From the NCBI GenBank assembly GCA_964613945.1, contig CAZTJC010000002.1, positions 186,001 through 250,000 on the forward strand: a stretch of 64,000 nt of DNA, given 5' to 3'. The translations under genes were made by a program, and so were the position numbers. Shown here in pieces: positions 34,796 through 43,437 of the stretch (positions are counted from its first letter, which is position 1; every line of letters starts with the position of its first letter). This DNA is from JAVVHH01 sp964613945. Its GTDB lineage: Bacteria; Pseudomonadota; Alphaproteobacteria; Acetobacterales; Acetobacteraceae. The notes below the pieces were generated by a model. That model saw nothing but the letters and a program-made list of their open reading frames with translations. It had not been told where the DNA came from and made no database searches.

Positions 34796-35644
34796 CTAGC
34801 GAGCGGGTGCCGAACGGCGACGACCCGGCGGTGGGGCCGGCACGTAGGAAGGGTGCGGCTTGGCGCGGACGATCAGATACAGCCCGGCCAGGATCATCGG
34901 CACGCTCAGTACCTGGCCCATGGTGAGGCCCTCCCACAGGAAACCAAGAAATGCGTCGGGCTCGCGGAACATCTCGCCGATGATGCGGGCGCACCCGTAG
35001 CCGATCAGGAACACGCCGGTCAGCGTGCCGAAGCGGGCGCGGACGCCGGGTCGCTGGACGAGGATGAGCATGATGGTGAGCAGAACGAAGCCCTCCATGA
35101 ACGCCTCGTACAGCTGGCTCGGATGCACCGGGACGGAGAGCGGTGTCGGCTGCATCGCCCAGGGCAGCCAATCCGGCGCCTCCCGGCCCCAGAGTTCGCC
35201 GTTGATGAAGTTGGCGATTCGCCCGATTCCGAGGCCCATCGGCACGATGGCTGCGATACGGTCGGAGAAGCCCAGCAGGGGGATGCCGTGTTTGCGGCAG
35301 AACAACACCAGGGCGATCGTCACGCCCAGCGCGCCACCATGGAAGCTCATGCCGCCTTGCCAGACCATCAGCGCATCGAGGGGATGCGCGAGATAATGGC
35401 TGGGCTGGTAGAATAAGATGTAGCCGAAGCGTCCGCCGAGCACGACGCCGAGCGTTGCCCAGGTCAGGAAGTCGTCCACCTGCGTCTCGGTGGCGACCTG
35501 CGGTGACAATTTCGCGAAACGGCGCACGATCAGCCAGCCCAGGACGAGCGAGACGATATAGGCCAGTGCATACCACCGGATCGCCAACGGCCCGACGTGG
35601 ACGAGCACGGGATCGAAACCGGGATAGAGAAGGACGGGAATCAT
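34796..35644 (-). CDS. lgt: Prolipoprotein diacylglyceryl transferase
   Basis: A 282-residue, seven-helix inner-membrane enzyme that moves diacylglycerol from phosphatidylglycerol to the lipobox Cys. The start is ATG 35644 (MIPVLLYPGFDPVLVHVG). The signature GRIANFINGELWGR, the essential His in GGMSFHGGALG, GGRFGYILFY and VPVHPSQLYEA are all present. Tail residues are Pro/Arg-rich. It leads the lgt-midA-pgeF operon and is divergent from ubiK, a common arrangement. Confidence 0.96.
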   Translation of the reverse strand: MIPVLLYPGFDPVLVHVGPLAIRWYALAYIVSLVLGWLIVRRFAKLSPQVATETQVDDFLTWATLGVVLGGRFGYILFYQPSHYLAHPLDALMVWQGGMSFHGGALGVTIALVLFCRKHGIPLLGFSDRIAAIVPMGLGIGRIANFINGELWGREAPDWLPWAMQPTPLSVPVHPSQLYEAFMEGFVLLTIMLILVQRPGVRARFGTLTGVFLIGYGCARIIGEMFREPDAFLGFLWEGLTMGQVLSVPMILAGLYLIVRAKPHPSYVPAPPPGRRRSAPAR

Positions 35645-35671
35645 GGGGCTGCGGTCAATCCGGAATGCTCG

Positions 35672-35729
35672 ATTCCACTTATAGGAGCGCGGGACGGGCT
35701 GACATAGTGCTTGAGCAATTCCATTTATA
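35672..35729. repeat. Imperfect direct repeat in the lgt/ubiK divergent promoter region
   Basis: ATTCCACTTATA (35672-35683) and ATTCCATTTATA (35718-35729) differ at one position and are separated by 34 bp. Both are AT-rich against a GC-rich background, so they may be promoter -10 elements or sites for a shared regulator of the divergent genes. Confidence 0.4.
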
Positions 35730-35749
35730 CGGCTCGATAGGAGAGCAGC

Positions 35750-36112
35750 ATGACCGAGCGGCCCAAATTCTTCGACGACCTCGCCGGTGTGGCCGGCGGC
35801 GCCATGTCGGCCCTGGCCGGACTGCGCGAGGAAGCCGAGAGCACGATGAAGGCGCGGGCGGAGGAGATGATCCGCAAGCTCGACCTGGTGCGGCGCGAGG
35901 ATCTCGAGGCAGTGCAGGAGATGGCGGCCAATGCGCGGGCGGCGCAGGCGGCATTGGAGATACGTTTGACCGTGATGGAAGCCAAGCTGACGGCAGCGCT
36001 TGCGATGAACGCCAGCCCACCATCGGCGGCACCCGCACCGGCCCCGATCTTGCCAGCCGATCCCATTCCGCCGCGGCCCGGTGACGACGCGGCCGAGGGC
36101 TCGCCTTCCTGA
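35750..36112 (+). CDS. ubiK: UbiK-family ubiquinone biosynthesis accessory factor (BMFP domain)
   Basis: A 120-residue protein. The BMFP-type core lies at about residues 5-85: FFDDLAGVAGGAMSALAGLREE, then a coiled coil (MIRKLDLVRREDLEAVQEMAANARAAQAALEIRLTVMEAKL). The Pro/Ala-rich tail is disordered. UbiK supports the Ubi metabolon in aerobic ubiquinone synthesis and has fusogenic activity in vitro. It is divergent from lgt, and GATAGGAGAGCAGC upstream gives a clear ribosome-binding site. Confidence 0.85.
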   Translation: MTERPKFFDDLAGVAGGAMSALAGLREEAESTMKARAEEMIRKLDLVRREDLEAVQEMAANARAAQAALEIRLTVMEAKLTAALAMNASPPSAAPAPAPILPADPIPPRPGDDAAEGSPS

Positions 36113-36197
36113 CCACACCGGTCGATGGTGAAATGCCGTGACTTGCTGCGGTAGCGAATGGGCCGTTACTCTGGCAGGATGACGAGTCGCGGCCAGA

Positions 36198-36225
36198 CCG
36201 GGCGCTAGACTGCCCGGCCCGTTTT
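36198..36225 (+). terminator. Probable intrinsic terminator after ubiK
   Basis: CCGGGC (36198-36203) pairs with GCCCGG (36212-36217) around an 8-nt loop, followed by CCCGTTTTA. It is 86 bp downstream of the ubiK stop and before the ybjN-like gene. The stem is short and the T-run is offset. Confidence 0.45.
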
Positions 36226-36259
36226 ACTTCGGCCTGCCTTTATTTCAGGGAGACCTTGC

Positions 36260-36760
36260 ATGTCTGCAACCACCTACGCCGCCGAGAACGCGGCGAACCC
36301 CCTGGACATCGTCGAACAGCTCGTCAGCGCCAACGAGTGGGTGTTTGATCGTCGCACCGAGTCCGAGATGGCGGCCGAGGCGCCGGGCAAGTGGTGCGAT
36401 TACGGGCTGCATTTCTGCTGGTCGCAGGAGATCAGCGCCATGCATTTCACGTGCGCGTTTGACCTCAAAGTGCCGGAAAAGCGGCGCACGGCGCTTTACG
36501 AGTTGCTGGCGCTGGCCAACGAGCGCCTGTGGATCGGGCATTTCGGCATGGATAGCGATGACGGCATGCCGTTGTTCCGGCATTCCGTGCTGTTGCGCGG
36601 TGCGCCCGGCGCGTCCGCCGAAAGCCTCGAAGACATGGTCGACATCGCGATCACCGAGTGCGAGCGCTTCTATCCGGCCTTCCAGTTCGTGCTCTGGGGT
36701 GGCAAAGCCCCGGCCGAAGCGCTGCAGGCGGCCATGCTGGAGTGCGTAGGCGAGGCATGA
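36260..36760 (+). CDS. YbjN domain-containing protein
   Basis: A 166-residue cytoplasmic protein from ATG 36260 with AGGGAG 8 nt upstream. Residues ~14-140 follow the YbjN fold pattern: NPLDIVEQLVSANEWVFDRR, the HFTCAFDLKVPEKRRTALYELLALANERLWIGHFG section and the late ITECERFYPAFQFVLWGG. YbjN proteins resemble type III secretion chaperones and are linked to stress and motility, with no enzymatic activity. The stop overlaps the proC start (ATGA). Confidence 0.87.
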   Translation: MSATTYAAENAANPLDIVEQLVSANEWVFDRRTESEMAAEAPGKWCDYGLHFCWSQEISAMHFTCAFDLKVPEKRRTALYELLALANERLWIGHFGMDSDDGMPLFRHSVLLRGAPGASAESLEDMVDIAITECERFYPAFQFVLWGGKAPAEALQAAMLECVGEA

Positions 36761-37554
36761 CCGATGCTCTGCCGCCGATCCTGTTGATCGGCAGCGGCAA
36801 GATGGGTGGGGCGATGCTGGCAGGTTGGCACGAGCGCGGCATTTCCCGCTGCGTCGTCATCGACCCGGCGGGCGAGGTCGGCACCACCGACGGCATCGAA
36901 CGCGTCCTCTCGACCGCCGATGTTCCGGCCGGGTTTCGCCCGGCCGCGGTCGTCCTTGCCGTCAAGCCGCAGGTCGCGACCGACGCGATCCCGCACGTAG
37001 CCCCTATTTTCGGCGACGCGGTTGTGCTGTCCATCATGGCGGGCAAGACCGTGAGCGCGATCGATGCCATGGTGGGCGGCAAGAACGCGGTCGTGCGCGC
37101 AATGCCGAACACGCCGGCCGCGGTGCGGCAAGGCATCACAGTCGCCTGCGCGGGACCCGGCGTCTCGCCCAGCCAGCGCGATCTCTGCCACGCTTTGCTC
37201 GAGGCGATCGGCGCCGTCGAATGGGTCGACGATGAAGCGCTGATCGACCCGGTCACCGCCGTTTCCGGCGGCGGCCCGGCCTATGTGTTCCTCTTGGTCG
37301 AATTGATGGAGAAAGCAGCCATCGAGCAAGGTATCCCCCAGCCGCTCGCCCGCCGCCTCGCGCGCGTCACGGTCAGCGGTTCCGGCGCGCTCCTCTCGGC
37401 CAGCGAGCAGGACGCGGCGGACTTGCGCATCGCGGTGACGAGCCCAGGTGGCACGACGCAGCGCGCGCTGGCCGTCCTGATGGAGGAATGGCCAGGATCC
37501 GTGTCGCGCGGGATCGAGGCTGCGACGGCGCGGTCTCGGGAGTTGGGGAGTTGA
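36757..37554 (+). CDS. proC: Pyrroline-5-carboxylate reductase
   Basis: A 265-residue enzyme for the last step of proline synthesis. The Rossmann motif is LLIGSGKMGGAML, the family signatures are VVLAVKPQ and AVVRAMPNTPAAVRQG, and the substrate-binding helix region contains AVSGGGPAYVFLLVEL and TSPGGTTQRAL. The start ATG overlaps the ybjN-like stop, and this order (ybjN-proC) is common in Alphaproteobacteria. Confidence 0.96.
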   Translation: MTDALPPILLIGSGKMGGAMLAGWHERGISRCVVIDPAGEVGTTDGIERVLSTADVPAGFRPAAVVLAVKPQVATDAIPHVAPIFGDAVVLSIMAGKTVSAIDAMVGGKNAVVRAMPNTPAAVRQGITVACAGPGVSPSQRDLCHALLEAIGAVEWVDDEALIDPVTAVSGGGPAYVFLLVELMEKAAIEQGIPQPLARRLARVTVSGSGALLSASEQDAADLRIAVTSPGGTTQRALAVLMEEWPGSVSRGIEAATARSRELGS

Positions 37555-37556
37555 GC

Positions 37557-38234
37557 ATGGACGACGCTGATTTCGATCGCGCCGCGATCAAGGCGGTCTT
37601 CGAGCAGGCCGCGTTGCGCGGCTGGCAGGATGTGAATCTGGTGGAAGCCGGGCAGGATGCCGGGCTGGATCTGGTGCGCCTTCGTCGCCGCTTCCCCAAT
37701 CGCGGCGCCGTGCTGGTGCGGTTCGGTGCCGAGGCTGATGGCGCCGCCTTGTCGGGTGTGCCGAGCGGGACGCCGCGGGAGCGCCTGTTTGACATTTTGA
37801 TGAACCGGTTTGAGGCGCTGCAGGTCCATCGCGAGGGCGTGCTAGCGTTGCTCAATGCGGTGCGGACGGATCCTGCGACCTCTTTGCTCCTGTACGGCGG
37901 CACGCTACGAAGCATGAAGTGGCTGCTCGAAGGTGCCGGCGTGCCGGCCAGCGGCATTACCGGAACACTCCGCATTCATGGGCTATTGGCGTTGTGGCTC
38001 TACGCGCTGCGTACCTGGGAGCAGGATGACAGCCTCGACCTGTCGGGCACCATGGCCGCCGTTGATCGTGGACTGGACCGCGCCTTGCAGGCAGAACGCA
38101 GCCTGCCGGGCCGGATGCCCGACCCGGTTTATTACGAACCGCCGCCCGTCGATCCGGCGATGGATCCAGCCTTCTCGCCAGAGCCGGTGCCGCTGATCGG
38201 CGATTTTCCTGATGACGGCCCGATCGTAGTGTGA
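37557..38234 (+). CDS. TetR/COQ9-like helical protein
   Basis: A 225-residue helical protein beginning at ATG 37557, two bases after the proC stop. Residues 10-50 could form a TetR-type helix-turn-helix (AVFEQAALRGWQDVNLVEAGQDAGLDLVRLRRRFPNRGAVL). The C-terminal helices (ERLFDILMNRFEALQVHREGVLALL) resemble the ligand- or lipid-binding domain of TetR/COQ9-type proteins. The tail is Pro-rich and acidic. It could regulate the phasin gene that follows after 69 bp, or act like COQ9 in ubiquinone synthesis. Neither is shown by the sequence. Confidence 0.65.
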   Translation: MDDADFDRAAIKAVFEQAALRGWQDVNLVEAGQDAGLDLVRLRRRFPNRGAVLVRFGAEADGAALSGVPSGTPRERLFDILMNRFEALQVHREGVLALLNAVRTDPATSLLLYGGTLRSMKWLLEGAGVPASGITGTLRIHGLLALWLYALRTWEQDDSLDLSGTMAAVDRGLDRALQAERSLPGRMPDPVYYEPPPVDPAMDPAFSPEPVPLIGDFPDDGPIVV

Positions 38235-38303
38235 GACTAGCCCATTCGCGAGAGTGAGCTTCCACGACTAAAGGCGAAGCTGATCGTAAATCAGGAGGGT
38301 GTC

Positions 38304-38951
38304 ATGGCAAACGAAACCGACGACAAGCCGGGTAACGCGGCCAATAAGATGGCCGAGCAGGCAGCACAGAACATGGAGCGTGGCAGCCAGGCCATGCAGG
38401 ACATGACGCGCAAGGCGCAAGACGCTGGTCAGGCCGTCAGTCAGAAGGCCGTCGAGACCTCGCGTCAGGCGATGGACTCCGTGGCGCGCAACACCCAGGA
38501 GATGGGCCGCAAGGGTGCCGAAGCGGGCATGGCCGGCATGGCCGAGTTCACTCGCATGTTCAGCGACATGAAATTCCCGATGATGCCGGACATGGAGGGC
38601 TTCCTCTCGGCTCACCGCCGCAACATGGAGACGCTAGCGTCGGCCAACCGCGTCGCCCTTGAAGGCGCTCAGACCGTTGCCAAGCGGCACATGGAAATCG
38701 TCCAGCAGACCATGCAGGAGATGACCGAGACCATCCGCGAGCTGACCACCACGGAAAGCCCGCAGGCACGCGCTGCCCGCCAGGCCGAACTGGTCAAGCA
38801 GGGTTACGAACGGGCGGTCGCGCACATGCGTGAGTTGGCCGATCTGATTCAGCGCTCGAATGGCGAGGCGCTCAGCATGCTGAACCACCGCTTCACCGAG
38901 GCGATGGACGAGGTCAAGGCGATGGCACAGAAGGGCGGCACCAACCGCTAA
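38304..38951 (+). CDS. Phasin family protein
   Basis: A 215-residue protein with an Ala/Gln/Met-rich amphipathic N-terminal region (NKMAEQAAQNMERGSQAMQDMTRKAQDAG), the phasin-2 core (FLSAHRRNMETLASANRVALEGAQTVAKRHMEIVQQTMQEM) and helical heptads to the end. Phasins coat polyhydroxyalkanoate granules and influence their number and size. The gene has its own AGGAGG-type ribosome-binding site and is followed by a strong terminator. Confidence 0.92.
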   Translation: MANETDDKPGNAANKMAEQAAQNMERGSQAMQDMTRKAQDAGQAVSQKAVETSRQAMDSVARNTQEMGRKGAEAGMAGMAEFTRMFSDMKFPMMPDMEGFLSAHRRNMETLASANRVALEGAQTVAKRHMEIVQQTMQEMTETIRELTTTESPQARAARQAELVKQGYERAVAHMRELADLIQRSNGEALSMLNHRFTEAMDEVKAMAQKGGTNR

Positions 38952-39006
38952 AACCGATGTGATCAACCCCTGGTAATTACCCGGGTCTTCGTCTTCTCTG
39001 GAAGTC

Positions 39007-39044
39007 ATGGGGCGGCACGGATACATCCGAGCCGCCCCATTTTC
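39007..39044. terminator. Bidirectional intrinsic terminator
   Basis: ATGGGGCGGC (39007-39016) pairs perfectly with GCCGCCCCAT (39031-39040) and is followed by TTT on the plus strand. It lies between the convergent phasin and lipoprotein genes, so it ends the phasin transcript and probably the minus-strand one too. Confidence 0.8.
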
Positions 39045-39045
39045 A

Positions 39046-39270
39046 TTAGTAGCGGGTGGTGCCGACGTTGCCGGTGCTGTTTACGACCGGGGCCGAGACG
39101 GCGGCGCCAGCCGGCAGGCTGTTGGCCGACTGCGGCATGCTTGCCGATCCGCGCGACGTGGAGGCGGCGCCGGCCGGGGTCGCGCCCGTGGCTGTGGTTC
39201 CCTGGAAGCCCGAGCAAGCGGCGAGGCTGACGAGGAGGAGCGAGCCGGTGAGGATGGATGCGAGACGCAT
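39046..39270 (-). CDS. Small lipoprotein, unknown function
   Basis: A 74-residue product from ATG 39270. The signal (ILTGSLLLVSLAACSG) has a textbook lipobox with Cys at about residue 19. The mature part is low complexity, rich in Ala, Thr, Ser and Gly, without charged clusters. It resembles short structural or entericidin-like lipoproteins only in general character. It ends next to the bidirectional terminator. Frames on the opposite strand here look like shadows. Confidence 0.65.
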   Translation of the reverse strand: MRLASILTGSLLLVSLAACSGFQGTTATGATPAGAASTSRGSASMPQSANSLPAGAAVSAPVVNSTGNVGTTRY

Positions 39271-39723
39271 AAAGACGAACCTTTCGGGTGAGAGCGTTTT
39301 CCGCCCAGCTGCTATGCCAAACGTGTTTGTGGAACGTGAGGCATCACGCGAAGTTTCTTTGAACGTTAGTGGAAATCGGAGTCCACAATCATGGTTCGCT
39401 GGAGCGCTACTTGCGTCCCAAACCGGCAAAGGTCGGTTCAACCTTGGGTTGAGTAAATCTCACGTCAATACCAGGTTTCGGTGTTGGCTTCGGCTTTCGA
39501 ATCGATTGCCGGCCGTTAGTTCGGCATCGTCCTGAAGTCATCAAGCCGACCAACTTGCAGTAAAAGCTAGCTGCTAGACCCCAGTCGCGAACCAACATCA
39601 GCTTTAATACCTGCGAGTTACGAGCTTGGAGTAACGCGGGCAGCAACCAACTTGTTCTATTCACACTCTGCGGTTATATATCTCACAACAGAATTAAGTT
39701 AGATTAAACGCAGGAGTTTTGGC
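39271..39723. other. AT-richer intergenic region upstream of glycan cluster
   Basis: About 450 bp, clearly lower in G+C than the surroundings, especially 39540-39720. An 85-codon frame on the minus strand (39407-39664) has no ribosome-binding site or recognisable motif. The region holds the likely promoter of the glycan cluster and may mark the edge of an acquired segment. Confidence 0.5.
39652..39680 (+). promoter_or_regulatory. Candidate sigma-70 promoter of the glycan cluster
   Basis: TTGTTC (39652-39657), a 17-bp spacer and TATATA (39675-39680) lie about 45 bp before the GTG start of the first glycosyltransferase gene, which has AGGAG at 39712-39716. The spacing and AT-rich setting are good, but the -35 is imperfect. 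Confidence 0.5.
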
Positions 39724-40932
39724 GTGGAGCTTACGATCCTTATGCCGTGTCTCAACGAGGCTGAGACGCTGGCAACGTGCATCAAAAAAGCTCAGTCGTT
39801 CATGGAGCGGGCCGGTATCGACGGTGAAGTCGTCATCGCCGACAACGGCAGCACGGATGGATCGCAGGGTATCGCGACGGAGTTGGGCGCCAGGGTCGTT
39901 CCCATCGACACCCGCGGCTATGGCAGCGCGCTACGCGGCGGCATACAGGCCGCGCGCGGCAAATACGTCATCATGGCCGATAGCGACGACAGCTACGATT
40001 TCGGCAAGCTCGAGCCGTTCGTCGAAAAGCTGCGCGCCGGCTGGCAGTTGGTCATGGGCAACCGCTTCCGGGGTGGCATCGTCCCTGGCGCGATGCCGAA
40101 ACTCCACCGCTATCTCGGCAATCCGGTGCTGACCGCGGTGGGGCGCATCTTCTTCCGCAGTCCATGCGGTGATTTTCACTGCGGACTTCGCGGCTTCGAC
40201 AAGCAGGCCATCCTCGGCCTCGACCTGCAGGCGCCGGGCATGGAGTTTGCCAGCGAGATGGTCGTGAAGGCGACCATCAACAAATTGCGTATCACCGAAG
40301 TGCCCACGATCCTGTCGCCGGACGGGCGTAGCCGCCCGCCCCATCTGCGCAGCTGGCGTGATGGATGGCGGCATCTCAGATTTCTGCTGCTGTTCAGCCC
40401 GCGCAGCCTGTTCTTGTATCCCGGGTTCGCCCTCTTCAGTCTCGGACTGCTATCGACGTTGATATTGCTGCCCAAACCGATCGTGCTCTTCGGGGTGTCT
40501 TTCGACATTCATACCCTGGTCTACAGCTCGATCATCACGGTTATCGGTCTGCAATCGATGCTGTTCTGGGTTTTCGCGAAGATCTACGGCCAGCGCGAAG
40601 GGATCGTCCCACCGGACCCGGCCTTCGACGTAACCCTCCAGCAAGTCACGCTCGAGCGCGGACTTATCACTGGCGTCGCGGTTCTCCTTGTCGGCTTCCT
40701 GCTGGGTGTCTACGCGCTGGGCACGTGGAACTCGCAGGACTTTGGACAGCTCTCGCCGGACACGACGATGCGGATCGTGATTCCGTCCGCGACGGGCATC
40801 CTGCTGGGGATGCAGTTGATCTACAGCTCCTTCTTCCTGACCTTGCTGGGCATCTCGGCTTCACCGAAGAACAGCGCCCCGTATGTCGCCAATACGTTTC
40901 GCACCGATCAGCCCAACCCGACGCTGACCTGA
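39724..40932 (+). CDS. Membrane-anchored family 2 glycosyltransferase (DPM1/DPMS-like)
   Basis: A 402-residue GT-A enzyme with a GTG start preceded by AGGAG. The catalytic domain (1-220) has LMPCLNEAETL, IADNGSTDGS (nucleotide-binding Asp), ADSDDSYDF (DxD-type) and the FHCGLRGFDK loop. The C-terminal ~180 residues hold four hydrophobic helices. This layout fits polyprenyl-phosphate sugar synthases that charge a lipid carrier with a hexose. It starts the glycan cluster and is followed after 13 bp by an integral membrane protein that could use such a donor. Confidence 0.9.
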   Translation: MELTILMPCLNEAETLATCIKKAQSFMERAGIDGEVVIADNGSTDGSQGIATELGARVVPIDTRGYGSALRGGIQAARGKYVIMADSDDSYDFGKLEPFVEKLRAGWQLVMGNRFRGGIVPGAMPKLHRYLGNPVLTAVGRIFFRSPCGDFHCGLRGFDKQAILGLDLQAPGMEFASEMVVKATINKLRITEVPTILSPDGRSRPPHLRSWRDGWRHLRFLLLFSPRSLFLYPGFALFSLGLLSTLILLPKPIVLFGVSFDIHTLVYSSIITVIGLQSMLFWVFAKIYGQREGIVPPDPAFDVTLQQVTLERGLITGVAVLLVGFLLGVYALGTWNSQDFGQLSPDTTMRIVIPSATGILLGMQLIYSSFFLTLLGISASPKNSAPYVANTFRTDQPNPTLT

Positions 40933-40945
40933 GGCGACGCTGGCG

Positions 40946-42397
40946 ATGAACGATACGGTCATGTTGAGCGGGCAAGAGCTTCGCCAGGCGGCACCGGCGA
41001 GCTCTTGGAAGACATTCGTTCAGCATACCTGTCGACACGTGGCGGGTGCGGTGATCCTGTGCCTGCCAGCGATCATCAACGGCTACCCGCTTATCTTCTC
41101 CGATCTGCTCGACTACCTGGGTGACGGGCAGCAGATCGTCCGCAAGCTCTGGCCGAGCGGCAGTCACCCACCAATGTATGGCGTGGCGATCGAGCCGCTT
41201 CACTTCGAGCACAGCCTATGGCCCGTGGTATTCGTCCAAGGGCTGCTCATCTCGCACCTGATCGCAACGGTTCTACGCGTCGCCAAGGTCGATTTCACAT
41301 GGCCGAAATACCTGTGCTTCATCGGCTTTCTTTGTGCGCTGACCTCTCTGCCTTGGTACGTGTCCACTGTGATGCCCGACATCTTTGGCGGCATATTGAT
41401 ACTCTCGTTCTTCTTGCTCGCCTTTTGCTATGCGCAGCTGTCCAGATACGAACGACTCTACTTCTTCCTGCTTTCCTTCGCGTCCCTCGTCGTTCACGTG
41501 TCTTTCGTCCCGGTCGGGCTCGCGATATTTCTCATCGTCTTGGCGCTGAAGCTCGTGACCAGGTCGAATTTTCTTCGCCTGACGCCGTTCGTTCTCGCCG
41601 CCAGCCTCGTCATGTCACTCGGACTGACCTCGGTCGTATCGTGGAAATTCTGGGGCAATTTCGCTGGCCCCCCATACGCGCCGCCGTATCTGCTGGCGCA
41701 TGTCCTGGTTGATGGCGCCGGCAAGCGATTCTTGGAAAAAGAGTGTCCGTCCACGAATTTCGCGCTGTGTGGTCATCTGGATCTGATCCCGCAAGACGTC
41801 GAAGAGTTCATGTTCCGGAACTACAGCCCGTTCCGCGCACTCGGAAAGGCCAAGCAGATCCGCGCGGAAAGTTCGAAGATCGTCGTCGGGTCCGCATTGA
41901 TGTTTCCCGTGGAGACGATCGGCGCGGCCATTCGAGAGGCCGGGCTGCAGATCGCGACGTTCTCGACAGAAGTGGCTCAGTTGAACGACCTGCCGGACGG
42001 CAGAGGCGGCAGTCTTGCCGATGCGTTCTCCGAGAGCTTCCCGTTTGTCGCCGCTGGCTATGAAAACACGCTGCAAAGCGAAGGCAAGCTCGACGCCGAT
42101 GGACTGCAACCGATGAACACCCTCGACGCGATCGTCGTCGTCATCTCCGTGCTGGCGATGGTTCCGCTCATCAGGAAGGCTGCATCGAACAGAAATCTGC
42201 TGATGATCGCGCTGCTCGCGACCGTGGTCGTCTCGGTCGTCGTCAATGGTTGTGTGACCGGGGCAGCGGTCGGTGTGTTCGGTCGGTTCGGCGCACGGGT
42301 GATTTGGCTGCTTCCATTCGCGGCGGCGGTCGCGTTCCTGTCACTCTACACAAGGCGAGATCGGACGGAGCCAGTATCGGGGCTGCAAGCGCGCTGA
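40946..42397 (+). CDS. Multi-spanning membrane protein, possible GT-C-type glycosyltransferase
   Basis: A 483-residue protein with about ten hydrophobic helices and a large hydrophilic section (about residues 265-380). The first periplasmic loop has SDLLDYLGDGQQIVRKLWPSGSHPPMYGV, with the Asp residues and position expected of GT-C (ArnT/PMT-like) enzymes. No family is confidently recognised. Its place behind a lipid-linked-sugar-type GT2 suggests that it transfers that sugar to a glycan or lipid outside the membrane. G+C is a little lower than average for the window. Confidence 0.6.
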   Translation: MNDTVMLSGQELRQAAPASSWKTFVQHTCRHVAGAVILCLPAIINGYPLIFSDLLDYLGDGQQIVRKLWPSGSHPPMYGVAIEPLHFEHSLWPVVFVQGLLISHLIATVLRVAKVDFTWPKYLCFIGFLCALTSLPWYVSTVMPDIFGGILILSFFLLAFCYAQLSRYERLYFFLLSFASLVVHVSFVPVGLAIFLIVLALKLVTRSNFLRLTPFVLAASLVMSLGLTSVVSWKFWGNFAGPPYAPPYLLAHVLVDGAGKRFLEKECPSTNFALCGHLDLIPQDVEEFMFRNYSPFRALGKAKQIRAESSKIVVGSALMFPVETIGAAIREAGLQIATFSTEVAQLNDLPDGRGGSLADAFSESFPFVAAGYENTLQSEGKLDADGLQPMNTLDAIVVVISVLAMVPLIRKAASNRNLLMIALLATVVVSVVVNGCVTGAAVGVFGRFGARVIWLLPFAAAVAFLSLYTRRDRTEPVSGLQAR

Positions 42398-42618
42398 ACA
42401 CCGATACGCTTCGAGGCCTGGGCAGCCACCTTGCCGCCGCTTGTCATCTTGGTCGTGGCGTGCGGGACCGAATGGTCGTGATGCACTTGTGTTTGCCAGA
42501 TTGCCGGGCACGTCCCGGGTGGCCCTGAACGCTGCCGCGATGGGCGGCTTGTTCGGTATCTACGATCGCTACCAAAGCCGGTTCATCTAGCCAGCCGTAC
42601 TTGGCAGCATGATAGGGA
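42398..42618. other. Intergenic region between convergent genes
   Basis: About 220 bp. A short plus-strand open frame ends at 42528 and overlaps the previous gene in another frame. I see no strong terminator and no recognisable gene. Confidence 0.4.
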
Positions 42619-43368
42619 TCACGAGCGTCCGTCAATCGTCCCAACCTGATTCCGCCGACGCCGGCGCTTGATGATGATGGGCGCAAGTGAGGCTACGGCC
42701 AGGAGCAGAAGCGGGCCGACGATCTGCCACCGGAGGAGGATGTTCAACTCGGGCGGCTGACCGCCCGCGATCGTGTCGCCGATCCCCGCGCCCGTGGCAG
42801 CGAGGATAAACGTGATGGGTGCGAGGCCCAGGAACGTCGCGGCGACGTATGATCTCAGACGGATGTCGGTCATCGCAGCAGCGATGTTGACCACCCAAAA
42901 CGGCGTGAACGGGACCAGGCGGATCGCCAGCATGTAGGAGAAGCCGTCACCCTCCAGGACGGGCATGTCGCGGCCGAGGATGCGTCGGGCGAGCCGCTCG
43001 GTGAACGGGCGCAGGGCGGAGCGGGCCGCGAGAAACAAAATCGTCGACCCCAACGTGATCGCCAGCAGGGCGTAGAAGCCGCCCAACGCGGTGCCGAACA
43101 TCGCACCTGCGCCAGTGCTCAGCACGAGGCCGATCGGAATGGCACAAGCGACGACCGCCGTATATAAAACGACGAAGCCCAGTGCGGCCGTGACTGGATG
43201 GGCCGCAACGACCAAGTGAAGCGTCTGCTGCTGTTCGATCAACCGGGCGAGGCTGACATAGCGGTACAATCCGCTGAAATAGCCAGCGACAGCGAGAGCG
43301 AAAATCGCGACTAATGGCCACCATCGCGCGGCCAATCGGGGCAGTTTGCTTGCCAGAGTAGCGCCCAC
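42619..43368 (-). CDS. TVP38/TMEM64 family (VTT/DedA-like) membrane protein
   Basis: A 249-residue protein with six helices, apparently starting at a GTG (43368). The VTT-domain pattern is present: VVLYTAVVACAIPIGLVLSTGAGAMFGTALGGFYALLAITLGSTILFLAAR, then MLAIRLVPFTPFWVVNIAAA and FILAATGAGIGDTI. Such proteins act in lipid scrambling or proton-coupled transport of lipid carriers. Here it lies inside the glycan cluster but on the opposite strand. Confidence 0.88.
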   Translation of the reverse strand: MGATLASKLPRLAARWWPLVAIFALAVAGYFSGLYRYVSLARLIEQQQTLHLVVAAHPVTAALGFVVLYTAVVACAIPIGLVLSTGAGAMFGTALGGFYALLAITLGSTILFLAARSALRPFTERLARRILGRDMPVLEGDGFSYMLAIRLVPFTPFWVVNIAAAMTDIRLRSYVAATFLGLAPITFILAATGAGIGDTIAGGQPPELNILLRWQIVGPLLLLAVASLAPIIIKRRRRRNQVGTIDGRS

Positions 43369-43437
43369 CCTTTATGCGATTGCAGCGTATTACCTCGTGC
43401 TGTTCGATGGCACAACTCTGGAGCATGCGTCTTATTC

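Noticed and set aside
39407..39664. An 85-codon minus-strand gene in the AT-richer intergenic region
   Set aside because: No ribosome-binding site, no recognisable family and no partner gene.
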